From contig DXSO01000055.1 in assembly GCA_019410445.1 (NCBI GenBank), forward strand, positions 1-6,374: DNA of 6,374 bases, in the 5' to 3' direction. Within the stretch, counting starts at the first letter, position 1; every line of letters starts with the position of its first letter. The notes below the pieces were generated by a model that did not search any database, was not told the origin of the DNA, and saw only the letters and a program-made list of their open reading frames with translations. Origin of the DNA: Sutterella sp. Its GTDB lineage: Bacteria; Pseudomonadota; Gammaproteobacteria; Burkholderiales; Burkholderiaceae_F. Shown here piece by piece: positions 1 through 6,274 of this stretch. The position numbers and the translations under genes were made by a program.

Positions 1-1175
1 GCATAAAACGGCAGAATGACGCCCATCAGCAAAATGGGAACATTCATGCTGGCCAAGAGACTGGCCGACAAAAAGAAGCATCCCATCGGTACGCCGGCAT
101 TGCCGACCGCGGCAATCGTTGCGATGAAGATCCATACGGCCAGCGTTGTCCAGGTGATGTCGACACCGGCGTTTTGCATCAGATAAACGACCGTAATCAA
201 GATGAAGGCCGCGCAGCCGTTCATGTTGATTGTCGTGCACATGGGAAGAACAAAGCGAGAAACGCTTTCCTTGACGCCAAGATTGACTTCAGAGCAGCGC
301 ATGGTTACCGGCAGCGTACCAGCGGACGATTTCGAGAAGAATGCCACGGTCAAAGCCGGAAGCATGCCCTTAAAGACACGCAGCGGATTGATGCCGCGCA
401 AGAGCAGCAACGCCGGCAATACGATGAGCATCTGCACGAAATTGGCGGTCAGAACGGTGGTAAAGTATGTACCGAGACCTCCCACGGCAACGCCGGCGTT
501 GATTTCCTTGGCCAAAACGGTGAAGAAACCGAAAATGCCCAAAGGCAAAACAACGATGATCCACCCCACGAGTGTGAAAAGAACGGACTGAAGGCCGGAA
601 AAGAAGGCCATCAGCACGCGTTGTTCGCGACTGTCATGAGGCAATTTCGCAATGGCAATGCCAACTGCTGCGGCAATGAGCAGCACGGAAAGCACATTGG
701 CCGACAGGAAGGGAGCGATGGCGTTGTCGGGCACCACAGAAGTGATGTAGTCGAAATAGCTCTTGCCTTGGATTCCTGCAATAGCGGCTGAAGCTTGCGT
801 CGTATCCGACAGCGAGACGTTTGCCGGCGAGAAGAGCTCAAAAAGACAGGCGGCAAGCGCAGCGGCCAAAATCGTCGTGAGCAGCGTATAGAAAATGCAG
901 TGACGAAATATTCGACCGGATTCCGTGGATCTCGAAATCTGAGAAAGCGTTGCGATGATCGAAACAGCGATGATCGGCACGGCGATGAAGCGGAAAAGCC
1001 GGATAAAGATCGTCGAAATGAATTCGCCGCACTGAATCCAGAACTCGGAGCCGTAAAAGCCGTTGATCAGACCCAGAACGATGGCTACGACGTAGAGAAT
1101 CGCCTGAATCGTCTGCATGCGTTTTTCCTTTGGATTCATGACAGGGCGATTCATCTGAGTGGAGTCTGCGCTCAT
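1..1175 (-). CDS. Dicarboxylate/amino acid:cation symporter (SDF/DAACS family), C-terminus cut by window edge
   Basis: Reading from ATG 1175 leftwards gives 391 codons with no stop before the window edge. The protein is a polytopic inner-membrane transporter of the sodium:dicarboxylate symporter family, which imports glutamate, aspartate, C4-dicarboxylates or neutral amino acids with Na+ or H+. Visible landmarks are several hydrophobic segments from residue 22 onward, the HP1 hairpin signature SKSSAGTLPVTM (281-292), the TM7 unwound motif NMNGCA (317-322, usually NMDGT in glutamate transporters), and the HP2 loop GNAGVPMGCFF (358-368). Family members are usually 400-440 residues, so most of TM8, which carries the substrate-contacting Asp/Asn, lies outside the window. 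The start at 1175 is favoured over in-frame Met8, Met13 and Met20 because GGGGAGA at 1191-1185 sits 9 nt upstream. Substrate cannot be assigned: the TM7 motif differs from the glutamate type and the TM8 residues are not visible. The gene follows the PEBP gene on the same strand across a 120-nt gap with a stem-loop. Confidence 0.93.
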   Translation of the reverse strand, partial: MSADSTQMNRPVMNPKEKRMQTIQAILYVVAIVLGLINGFYGSEFWIQCGEFISTIFIRLFRFIAVPIIAVSIIATLSQISRSTESGRIFRHCIFYTLLTTILAAALAACLFELFSPANVSLSDTTQASAAIAGIQGKSYFDYITSVVPDNAIAPFLSANVLSVLLIAAAVGIAIAKLPHDSREQRVLMAFFSGLQSVLFTLVGWIIVVLPLGIFGFFTVLAKEINAGVAVGGLGTYFTTVLTANFVQMLIVLPALLLLRGINPLRVFKGMLPALTVAFFSKSSAGTLPVTMRCSEVNLGVKESVSRFVLPMCTTINMNGCAAFILITVVYLMQNAGVDITWTTLAVWIFIATIAAVGNAGVPMGCFFLSASLLASMNVPILLMGVILPFY

Positions 1176-1230
1176 TTGTTGTTGTCTCCCCGATAAACGA
1201 GCTTGTATTGGCTCGATTTGTTATGGAGTT

Positions 1231-1260
1231 CGCTGTGAAGGAGGCAAGACCTTCACAGCG
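1231..1260. terminator. Perfect 11-bp stem-loop between the PEBP and symporter genes (possible terminator)
   Basis: CGCTGTGAAGG (1231-1241) and CCTTCACAGCG (1250-1260) are exact inverted complements separated by an 8-nt loop. On the plus strand the stem is followed by a T-rich run (TTTGGTTTGTTG), so a terminator would fire best in the plus direction, where no gene is evident. On the minus strand, the direction of both flanking genes, no U-tract follows. It may instead be a 3'-end stabilising or processing hairpin for the PEBP transcript, or part of the symporter leader. A TTGACA hexamer lies just beyond it at 1276-1271 (minus) but has no matching -10 box. A weak pair TTGCCT (1247-1242) and CATAAC (1225-1220) with 16-nt spacing could be a symporter promoter. 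The hairpin is certain; its role is not. Confidence 0.45.
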
Positions 1261-1295
1261 TTTGGTTTGTTGTCAATGCTGTGAAATCACCGATA

Positions 1296-1751
1296 TCAGA
1301 GCGTTACGTAGGTTGCCGTGATCTTGGCGCTTGCCAGTGCCATGGCATTGAGCATAAATCCGGCATGAGCCGGCGTTGCCGTATCGTCCAGTTCGAGCTT
1401 TTCCACCGGAAGTGCCCACACCGTAAAGACGTAGCGGTGCATACCGTGTCCGGCAGGGGGACAGGCGCCGCCGAATCCCTTTGTACCGTAGTCCGTCACG
1501 AGTTCACGAACGGGAGCTGCCAATTTGGCGCCTTCTTCAAGTGAAGTGACCGTTGCAGGGATGTCCAGAGCGACCCAGTGCCACCAACCGGAGCCTGTCG
1601 GTGCGTCAGGATCGTAACAGGTGACGGCGAAACTTTTGGTTTCAGCAGGAAAATCTCCCCAAGTAAGCTCCGGCGAAAGATTGCCGCCGGTCAGGGAATG
1701 CTTTGCGGGCATGCGAGAGCCCTCTTCAAGGCTAGGAGATTTCAGATACAT
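1296..1751 (-). CDS. YbhB/YbcL family Raf kinase inhibitor-like protein (PEBP family)
   Basis: A complete 151-residue protein of the phosphatidylethanolamine-binding protein family, bacterial YbhB/YbcL branch. These are small beta-fold proteins with an anion- or phosphate-binding pocket; their bacterial role is poorly defined, and the name comes from eukaryotic RKIP homologues. Diagnostic motifs are all present: SPELTWGDFP (26-35), the DPDAPTGSGWWHWV core (48-61) and the pocket motif ACPPAGHGMHRYVFTVWAL (95-113). The length of about 150-160 residues is normal for cytoplasmic YbhB types, and no signal peptide is seen. The start ATG at 1751-1749 is supported by AAAGGA (1763-1758) with 6-nt spacing. 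It ends with TGA at 1298-1296. The nearest gene downstream is the symporter, 120 nt away. Composition matches the symporter, so the two probably share a genomic background. No functional link between them is evident. Confidence 0.95.
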   Translation of the reverse strand: MYLKSPSLEEGSRMPAKHSLTGGNLSPELTWGDFPAETKSFAVTCYDPDAPTGSGWWHWVALDIPATVTSLEEGAKLAAPVRELVTDYGTKGFGGACPPAGHGMHRYVFTVWALPVEKLELDDTATPAHAGFMLNAMALASAKITATYVTL

Positions 1752-1770
1752 GGTATGTCCTTTCTGATCC

Positions 1771-1796
1771 GCATCGGTACAAACATCCGCCGATGC
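1771..1796 (-). promoter_or_regulatory. Inverted repeat in the 5' leader of the PEBP gene
   Basis: GCATCGG (1771-1777) and CCGATGC (1790-1796) form a perfect 7-bp inverted repeat with a 12-nt loop, ending 19 nt before the start codon and just upstream of the ribosome binding site. A TAGAAT -10-like box lies at 1812-1807 on the minus strand with no good -35, which would place a transcript start close to the repeat. It could be an operator or a leader hairpin. Chance occurrence is possible in a region of this composition. Confidence 0.3.
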
Positions 1797-1905
1797 TCCG
1801 TTGCCGATTCTATCCGAGCGTTTCTTGAAAAGGCTTGCCCGAGACGACTCAATGAGCGTATTTCTTTGGAGGTGGGGCTCAGAATAATATGAACAGCATG
1901 ATTTA

Positions 1906-1927
1906 AACAGAAAAACGTATTTCTGTT
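1906..1927. repeat. 8-bp inverted repeat in the AT-rich gap
   Basis: AACAGAAA (1906-1913) and TTTCTGTT (1920-1927) are exact inverted complements around a 6-nt centre. No U-tract follows on either strand, so it is not a typical intrinsic terminator. It could be a protein-binding palindrome upstream of the PEBP gene or a weak 3' hairpin for the large gene. Confidence 0.35.
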
Positions 1928-2011
1928 GATGACTGCTTGGCAGTTTGCTTATGCATCTTCCATTTTCGTAAGGTGGAATTTCACTGATGTATCGATTTCA
2001 TGTGTATCAAT

Positions 2012-2036
2012 AGTGTGAGTTATGAAAAATAACACT
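2012..2036 (-). terminator. Imperfect hairpin downstream of the large gene (weak terminator candidate)
   Basis: AGTG/CACT plus TTAT/ATAA pair around a 5-nt loop, with a 4-nt bulge (2016-2019) in one arm. It lies 26 nt past the TGA of the large gene, where a terminator is expected. The stem is weak and lacks a following U-run on the minus strand, so termination may be Rho-dependent or lie further left. Confidence 0.25.
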
Positions 2037-2062
2037 AAGGGCACTTTGCGACCATGTGTTCC

Positions 2063-5000
2063 TCAATGCTTCAGGCGACGTAGGAGGCTAGCTTCAGTAT
2101 CGTGTTGTTCAGCTTCACGCTCATACGTATTGACCATTGACATCAGTAATGATGACGACACGAAGGGATGAGTAAATTTCAAGGCTATGGCCCAGGTGCG
2201 ATATTTGTCTGCAAGCTTCCGCTCTTGAGCACCGCCTTCTTCGCGATGATAGACTCCGCGTGCGTTGTATAAACCCACATGTGCTCCGTGACTGATATCC
2301 TCAGATTGCAGATCTTCCATTACATCGCGAACGGCTTCGTTCGGCCATACGCCATCCTTTCCAACCGATGCGTTGGAGAACAGCTTTCCAAGCCAGATGT
2401 CTGCGATTTGCGCTATGTCGAGTTCAGCACAGGATCGTCTTACTGTTGCAACCCATTCGGAGAGCTTTTCCTGCTGTTCCTCTTTAGTTGCTTTGTCTTG
2501 ACCAGGGATATATTTAATAGCTTCAAGGAGGCGATATCCGCAACTTGCTAAATGATCATAACCTTCTGTAATCCGAAACTCAGAGGGATCTTCGCCTGGG
2601 GTATTGCGCTTATAGGCCCAAACTATAGCTTGAACGAATAATTCAGGATGTTCCTCAATGTAGCGTTCAAGGTTCGGGATCTGTTGTTGCCGGTGCTCTC
2701 CAAAATAGCATGTCAAAACTTCTACATATACAAACTCTAGCTTTGCTTTTTCCTCTAGAGTGAGATCTGAGTTACGATCAAGAAGATCAAAGGCATGCCT
2801 CACATGGTAGTTGTCTAACAGGTACTCCCCGGCTTTGTCTTGCCCATTTTTCGCCATTGCATATAGCATTTGCGTAAGTAGTGACGGGGGAATTTTTTCG
2901 AGATTGAATTGCATCGAAGCGAAGGCGGCCCTAGGGCGTTCAGCACCAAGTAAGCGGCGAATGCTCTCAATGTTTTCTTCAGGTGAGTCAAATAAGTACA
3001 CTGGAGGCACTTTATTCCAGTACTGATTTCGAGCTTTTGCCGAAAGTTGATCTACAAGCTTCCATGTAGAAGATCGGTAAGGTGAAAGGAGCAATAGGTG
3101 GAGAATTTCCTCTTCGGAAACTTTATCCAACAAATTCACATGTAAGGCATTTCTCCGATTTTCGTCCAATGCCCAGAGAACTCCATTGATAATGCCACCA
3201 TGATTCAAATAATTTTTTTTCTGACGCAAGCATTGCAGGATCAAATCTTCGATCTGCTCGTCGGTAAGTATGGCGGATCCTAGGAGGACTCCAATTTGGT
3301 GTTTGGCATTCCCTTTTTCTGAGAGCGAAAGAATGCCCGGGATGCCGCATTCATGCATAACGTTTGTTAGGGCTTCAATGCGGAGCTTTTGCAAGAGTTG
3401 CTCACGCGCGTGGAGGTCTTTTTTGTTTCCTAAGAGTTCGTCCTCGGATACATCAACCCATCCCTGGCGAAACAACCACTCATATTTGTGCTCAATGTCT
3501 TTGGGCTGTAACTCAGCGTAGACCGCCTTGGCTTTTTCCGTTAGGACTGCTTGTTCTTTCTCATTGGCATTTTTAAGACCTCGGCGGGAGATAAAAGTCA
3601 CACGAATTTTCTCGCGTATTTTCGCAACTTCCTCGTCAAGAGGATCAGCTTTGCACCATTCGCCGATGATCTCCCATACGCGTGCCTGATCATCCGGTAC
3701 TAGTGCACGCAACTTTGATACAAGGTCACATAACATATCGACGGTGTACGATGGCCTGCTTAGCGAGAATTTCACCATTTCTCTCTCAAATACACGGATT
3801 GGTTCTAATGTTTTAAAAGGCTCCCCGAAGCCGTAGCCGTCAGAACGCCACTTTGGTTTATAGGTATAGTTGCCGACACGACGCCCATAATTACCGAACT
3901 GTTGAAGACAAACCTTCCAACCTACCGAGGGATGCTTGTTCAAAAGCATACCGACCGCCTTTAGTCGCATCTCATGGTTTGCCGCTGTCTGTGGCATCCA
4001 TGAGCAAAGAATGGAACTAAGTGAATAAATAGGTGTGTTTCCACAGTTATCATTAATCTCCACCTCAGAAAGCTGTCCCAAAATTTTCACTACCCGAGAA
4101 AAGGTATCCGGATTCCATGCGAGTTCTTCGAGAGCACAAAGTAGTCCAGTGCGCGGACATGAGGCAAAGATCGCAGTGTCAACAGGTCTTAGCAAGCCCA
4201 TGACTTCGGACTTCTCTGCTCTCAGATCGCGTTCGATGATATCGAGGAATTCGTCGGGAGCGGCTTCTGCATAAAGTGGAAGATCGTGAGTGTTAGCTTC
4301 AAGTTTTCTAGTTGTTATAGGTATAAGAAGATCGCGCACAATCTTTGCGGCTTCAAATTTCCCATCAAAGTCAAGGTGCTTCCCGAAAAGGTTCTTGCCG
4401 TACACAGCCAACAAAACTAAAGTCTCGGAAATGCCTTTTCGTATTGTCTCTGAGAATCTTCTCTTTTTGCCGTACAATGCCGCTGCCCAACGATCTTTCT
4501 CGGGTAAGTCGAGAGCAGGATCATCTTCACCTAGTACTGTTCTTGCAACGTTGAGAAAGCGGTTAAGATCAGCTTTGGAGACTCTACTTGCAATTGCGAA
4601 GAGGGAGTCGATTTTCGAAATTACTCCTCGATACTCTCCAATTGACCAGACTGGAGAGTCGTTGAGCTGTAGCAAATTAAGAATGCGCTTTTCCAATGCT
4701 TCAAAAGGTGCCTCAGCCAGACGGGACAGGATACTTTTATCCTCCTCGTTCTGAGCGTTCCATGCACCGACAAAAACGAATGGAACAATATCCGATGCTA
4801 TTCTTGAATCTTCAGCCCAAATAGGTGTGCGGATTGCTGGAATATTCGAGAGTTGACGTCGCAGAACCGTTAACGAACGCCCTGAGGCATTAGCTAGCTT
4901 AGCTATGTCATCGTGCGATTTTCCCATAGCTTCTAGAGCTTTAGTAAACGCCTTGAACCCAAGCGGTTCCAACACGACATGGGACTCTACGCTAGTGGCA

Positions 5001-5932
5001 TTGCGAGGATAAATAACAATGGACTGCAGCGTTGAGCTGAAGGGGCCAAGCTCACGCTCCACTTCCCGCGTATGGACCACAGCAATGAAATTGGTAGTGC
5101 CTTGAGCAAGTTTTGGGAGCACTCCTACTTTATCAAACACCAATACTCGATCCCTATACTGTTCAAACTCGGCTGATGCTAAAACTTGATTTAAAAACGC
5201 CAGCGCTTCTTCAACGGAGTCAGCTGTTATTACTAAAGGGAGAGCATTGTTCTTCGTCAGGAAAGATTTAATCTTGTTGCTCCACACCTCATTAGCTGTA
5301 GCAAAAAGAGAAGGATGAAGTGTTGGAGTCGCTACGTTTGCCCAATCGCTCCAACAACGATCCAAGGTTCTAACACCGTCGGAGGGAATATTTGTCTGGT
5401 TGGCAAACCAGGTCTGTGCTGCAAGTGATTGTTCCATCCACTGTTCAAGATCACTGGCGTCATATGCTCGAATGTCCTTCCAGAGCTTCTTGTTCTTCAT
5501 TTTTTTGACCCAGACAGCTTTCCCAGACCAGCGCCGAGGAGTAACAAAGACGAATGTAATCTTTGTCCTTTCAGTATCCTCAATCGCTCGGACGTTTTTT
5601 TCAAAATCCTTGTCTGCTTTGGTCTTAATGTCAGAGTTGACGCCGAATTCCCACCCAGAGATACCGGAAGGTATCCAAGCTGTGCCAGAACCGGTTTCAA
5701 TTATGCCGTCCCAGCCAGCACGTTCAGCATCGTCGTTACCAGGAAAATCCACTTTTTGAAGATTTAGTCCCGTGGAGTTAACGAGTATTCGCAGTAGTAC
5801 CGACAGTTTGAGGCGAGCAGGAATTGTTGTTGAGAACCAATTTATGAGATTGTTAGCCTGGATGTTTAAGAAGGGTGGCACGTAAGCGCATACTTTTTGA
5901 GATGCGCATGTATCTATTAGCTTTCGTGTCAT
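2063..5932 (-). CDS. Very large predicted defence protein: N-terminal PD-(D/E)xK-like nuclease, degenerate NTPase-like middle, long helical C-terminus
   Basis: This is 1289 residues from ATG 5932; the frame stays open to a TTG at 5986. Numbering is from the ATG. Residues about 25-170 resemble a restriction-type nuclease: GWDG (73-76, Asp75), WEFG (94-97, Glu95) followed by DIKTKADKDF (101-110, Lys103/105), a hydrophobic strand FVFVTPRRW (127-135) and WKDIRAYDASDLEQW (151-165). Residues about 230-375 are ordered like a STAND/P-loop module, with strand LVITADS (233-239), Walker-B-like RVLVFD (262-267), FIAVVH (282-287) and a basic GRSLTVLRRQLS block (351-362), but no GxxxxGK[ST] is visible. From about 400 to the end it is mostly amphipathic helices, repeat-like, with no signal peptide or membrane segment. 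Avs-type anti-phage proteins share this nuclease/NTPase/helical-sensor order; a cytoplasmic phage-sensing nuclease is therefore my inference. The C-terminus (1223-1278, rich in EGGAQERKLA and YEREAEQHD) recalls conserved ends of large uncharacterised proteobacterial proteins, from memory only. The frame is intact, no partner gene is seen, and G+C is lower than in the genes to the left. The family name is not recognised. Confidence 0.85.
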   Translation of the reverse strand: MTRKLIDTCASQKVCAYVPPFLNIQANNLINWFSTTIPARLKLSVLLRILVNSTGLNLQKVDFPGNDDAERAGWDGIIETGSGTAWIPSGISGWEFGVNSDIKTKADKDFEKNVRAIEDTERTKITFVFVTPRRWSGKAVWVKKMKNKKLWKDIRAYDASDLEQWMEQSLAAQTWFANQTNIPSDGVRTLDRCWSDWANVATPTLHPSLFATANEVWSNKIKSFLTKNNALPLVITADSVEEALAFLNQVLASAEFEQYRDRVLVFDKVGVLPKLAQGTTNFIAVVHTREVERELGPFSSTLQSIVIYPRNATSVESHVVLEPLGFKAFTKALEAMGKSHDDIAKLANASGRSLTVLRRQLSNIPAIRTPIWAEDSRIASDIVPFVFVGAWNAQNEEDKSILSRLAEAPFEALEKRILNLLQLNDSPVWSIGEYRGVISKIDSLFAIASRVSKADLNRFLNVARTVLGEDDPALDLPEKDRWAAALYGKKRRFSETIRKGISETLVLLAVYGKNLFGKHLDFDGKFEAAKIVRDLLIPITTRKLEANTHDLPLYAEAAPDEFLDIIERDLRAEKSEVMGLLRPVDTAIFASCPRTGLLCALEELAWNPDTFSRVVKILGQLSEVEINDNCGNTPIYSLSSILCSWMPQTAANHEMRLKAVGMLLNKHPSVGWKVCLQQFGNYGRRVGNYTYKPKWRSDGYGFGEPFKTLEPIRVFEREMVKFSLSRPSYTVDMLCDLVSKLRALVPDDQARVWEIIGEWCKADPLDEEVAKIREKIRVTFISRRGLKNANEKEQAVLTEKAKAVYAELQPKDIEHKYEWLFRQGWVDVSEDELLGNKKDLHAREQLLQKLRIEALTNVMHECGIPGILSLSEKGNAKHQIGVLLGSAILTDEQIEDLILQCLRQKKNYLNHGGIINGVLWALDENRRNALHVNLLDKVSEEEILHLLLLSPYRSSTWKLVDQLSAKARNQYWNKVPPVYLFDSPEENIESIRRLLGAERPRAAFASMQFNLEKIPPSLLTQMLYAMAKNGQDKAGEYLLDNYHVRHAFDLLDRNSDLTLEEKAKLEFVYVEVLTCYFGEHRQQQIPNLERYIEEHPELFVQAIVWAYKRNTPGEDPSEFRITEGYDHLASCGYRLLEAIKYIPGQDKATKEEQQEKLSEWVATVRRSCAELDIAQIADIWLGKLFSNASVGKDGVWPNEAVRDVMEDLQSEDISHGAHVGLYNARGVYHREEGGAQERKLADKYRTWAIALKFTHPFVSSSLLMSMVNTYEREAEQHDTEASLLRRLKH

Positions 5933-5986
5933 ATTCTGTTTGAAAATTGAGAATGTCCTTGGAAAAAATCTTGAAATTATGTTCAA

Positions 5987-6206
5987 AACGTTTAGCTATA
6001 TTGTACGTTTCAGAGCCTTTTTTATTGAGGAAATTAGATGAGTCTTGGATGGCTAACATTGACAAACTTTGCTGCTTTAGTAATTAGGAGGATTAAGAAT
6101 GTTTTTCACACATAGGAATTGACTACACAGTCTCAGTTGACTTTATCATTAATATCTCTTGCTTTATTGCATTCAGCTCTCGACTAAGCCCGCACACACA
6201 TTGATG
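5987..6206. other. AT-rich intergenic region upstream of the large gene
   Basis: No gene is supported here. G+C is about 34% over 6001-6180 (61 of 180 counted), against about 50-58% in lines counted within the symporter gene. The region should hold the promoter of the large gene on the minus strand. On the plus strand, AGGAGG (6086-6091) lies 7 nt before an ATG at 6099, but that frame stops after 7 codons. A minus-strand frame from 6059 overlaps the 5' end of the large gene in another phase and looks like chance. Confidence 0.6.
6000..6005 (-). promoter_or_regulatory. Candidate -10 box for the large gene
   Basis: TACAAT (6005-6000 on the minus strand) matches the sigma-70 -10 consensus at 5 of 6 positions and lies in the AT-rich gap. 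The -35 region at 16-18 nt is poor. Transcription would begin near 5993, leaving the TTG at 5986 almost no leader but giving the ATG at 5932 a leader of about 60 nt. This is one reason to prefer the ATG start. Neither start has a clear Shine-Dalgarno sequence. Confidence 0.3.
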
Positions 6207-6238
6207 AAAAAAAAAGCCCGCAATTAAGCAGGCTTAGT
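6183..6238 (-). repeat. Duplicated terminator arm allowing two alternative hairpins
   Basis: AAGCCCGC occurs twice on the plus strand (6186-6193 and 6214-6221). The complementary arm GCAGGCTTAGT (6228-6238) can pair with the near copy over 8 bp, forming the terminator, or with the far copy ACTAAGCCCGC (6183-6193) over 11 bp. Each pairing contains one G-U wobble in minus-strand RNA. The longer pairing encloses the U-tract. It may be a remnant of a duplicated terminator, a backup hairpin, or a trace of insertion next to the terminator. Confidence 0.5.
6207..6235 (-). terminator. Strong intrinsic terminator of the gene at the right edge
   Basis: Minus-strand RNA reads AAGCCUGC, a 6-nt loop UUAAUU, then GCGGGCUU (8 bp including one G-U) running into nine consecutive U (A run at 6207-6215, the last two within the stem). 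It starts 39 nt after the TAA of the partial gene at the right edge. This is a textbook Rho-independent terminator and isolates the large gene from upstream transcription. Confidence 0.9.
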
Positions 6239-6274
6239 AGCACTATCAGGTGCAAAAGTATGTCAGACGCAGAA

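Larger units (their letters stand above)
1752..2062. other. Intergenic gap between the large gene and the PEBP gene
   Basis: No coding region is supported here. Plus-strand open frames that cross the gap are mirror frames of the PEBP gene or lack a ribosome binding site. The right half (about 1885-2040) is visibly more AT-rich than the left. It holds two inverted repeats: AACAGAAA/TTTCTGTT at 1906-1927, and an imperfect one at 2012-2036, 26 nt beyond the stop codon of the large gene. No tRNA or insertion-sequence end is recognisable. Confidence 0.6.

Noticed and set aside
174..1196. Open frames on the plus strand (174-791, 202-591, 795-1196) and short minus-strand frames inside the symporter gene
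   Set aside because: They are shadows of the symporter gene, low in complexity and rich in Arg/Gln/His, without family motifs.
1578..1892. Plus-strand 104-codon frame over the PEBP start and gap
   Set aside because: It is largely antisense to the PEBP coding region, has no ribosome binding site and shows no recognisable motif.
1752..2062. CRISPR array, tRNA gene or attachment site in the gaps
   Set aside because: There are no regularly spaced repeats, no cloverleaf, and no shared direct repeat between the left and right borders of the low-G+C segment that I could find.
5853..6059. Minus-strand frame of about 68 codons overlapping the 5' end of the large gene, as a possible small antitoxin-like gene
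   Set aside because: It has no Shine-Dalgarno sequence and no recognisable fold. It overlaps the large gene in another phase, and its composition follows the AT-rich gap. It is kept only as a remote possibility.
6059..6086. TTGACA on the plus strand at 6059-6064 as a promoter for a plus-strand transcript
   Set aside because: No acceptable -10 box lies at 16-18 nt, and the only downstream frame is 7 codons long.
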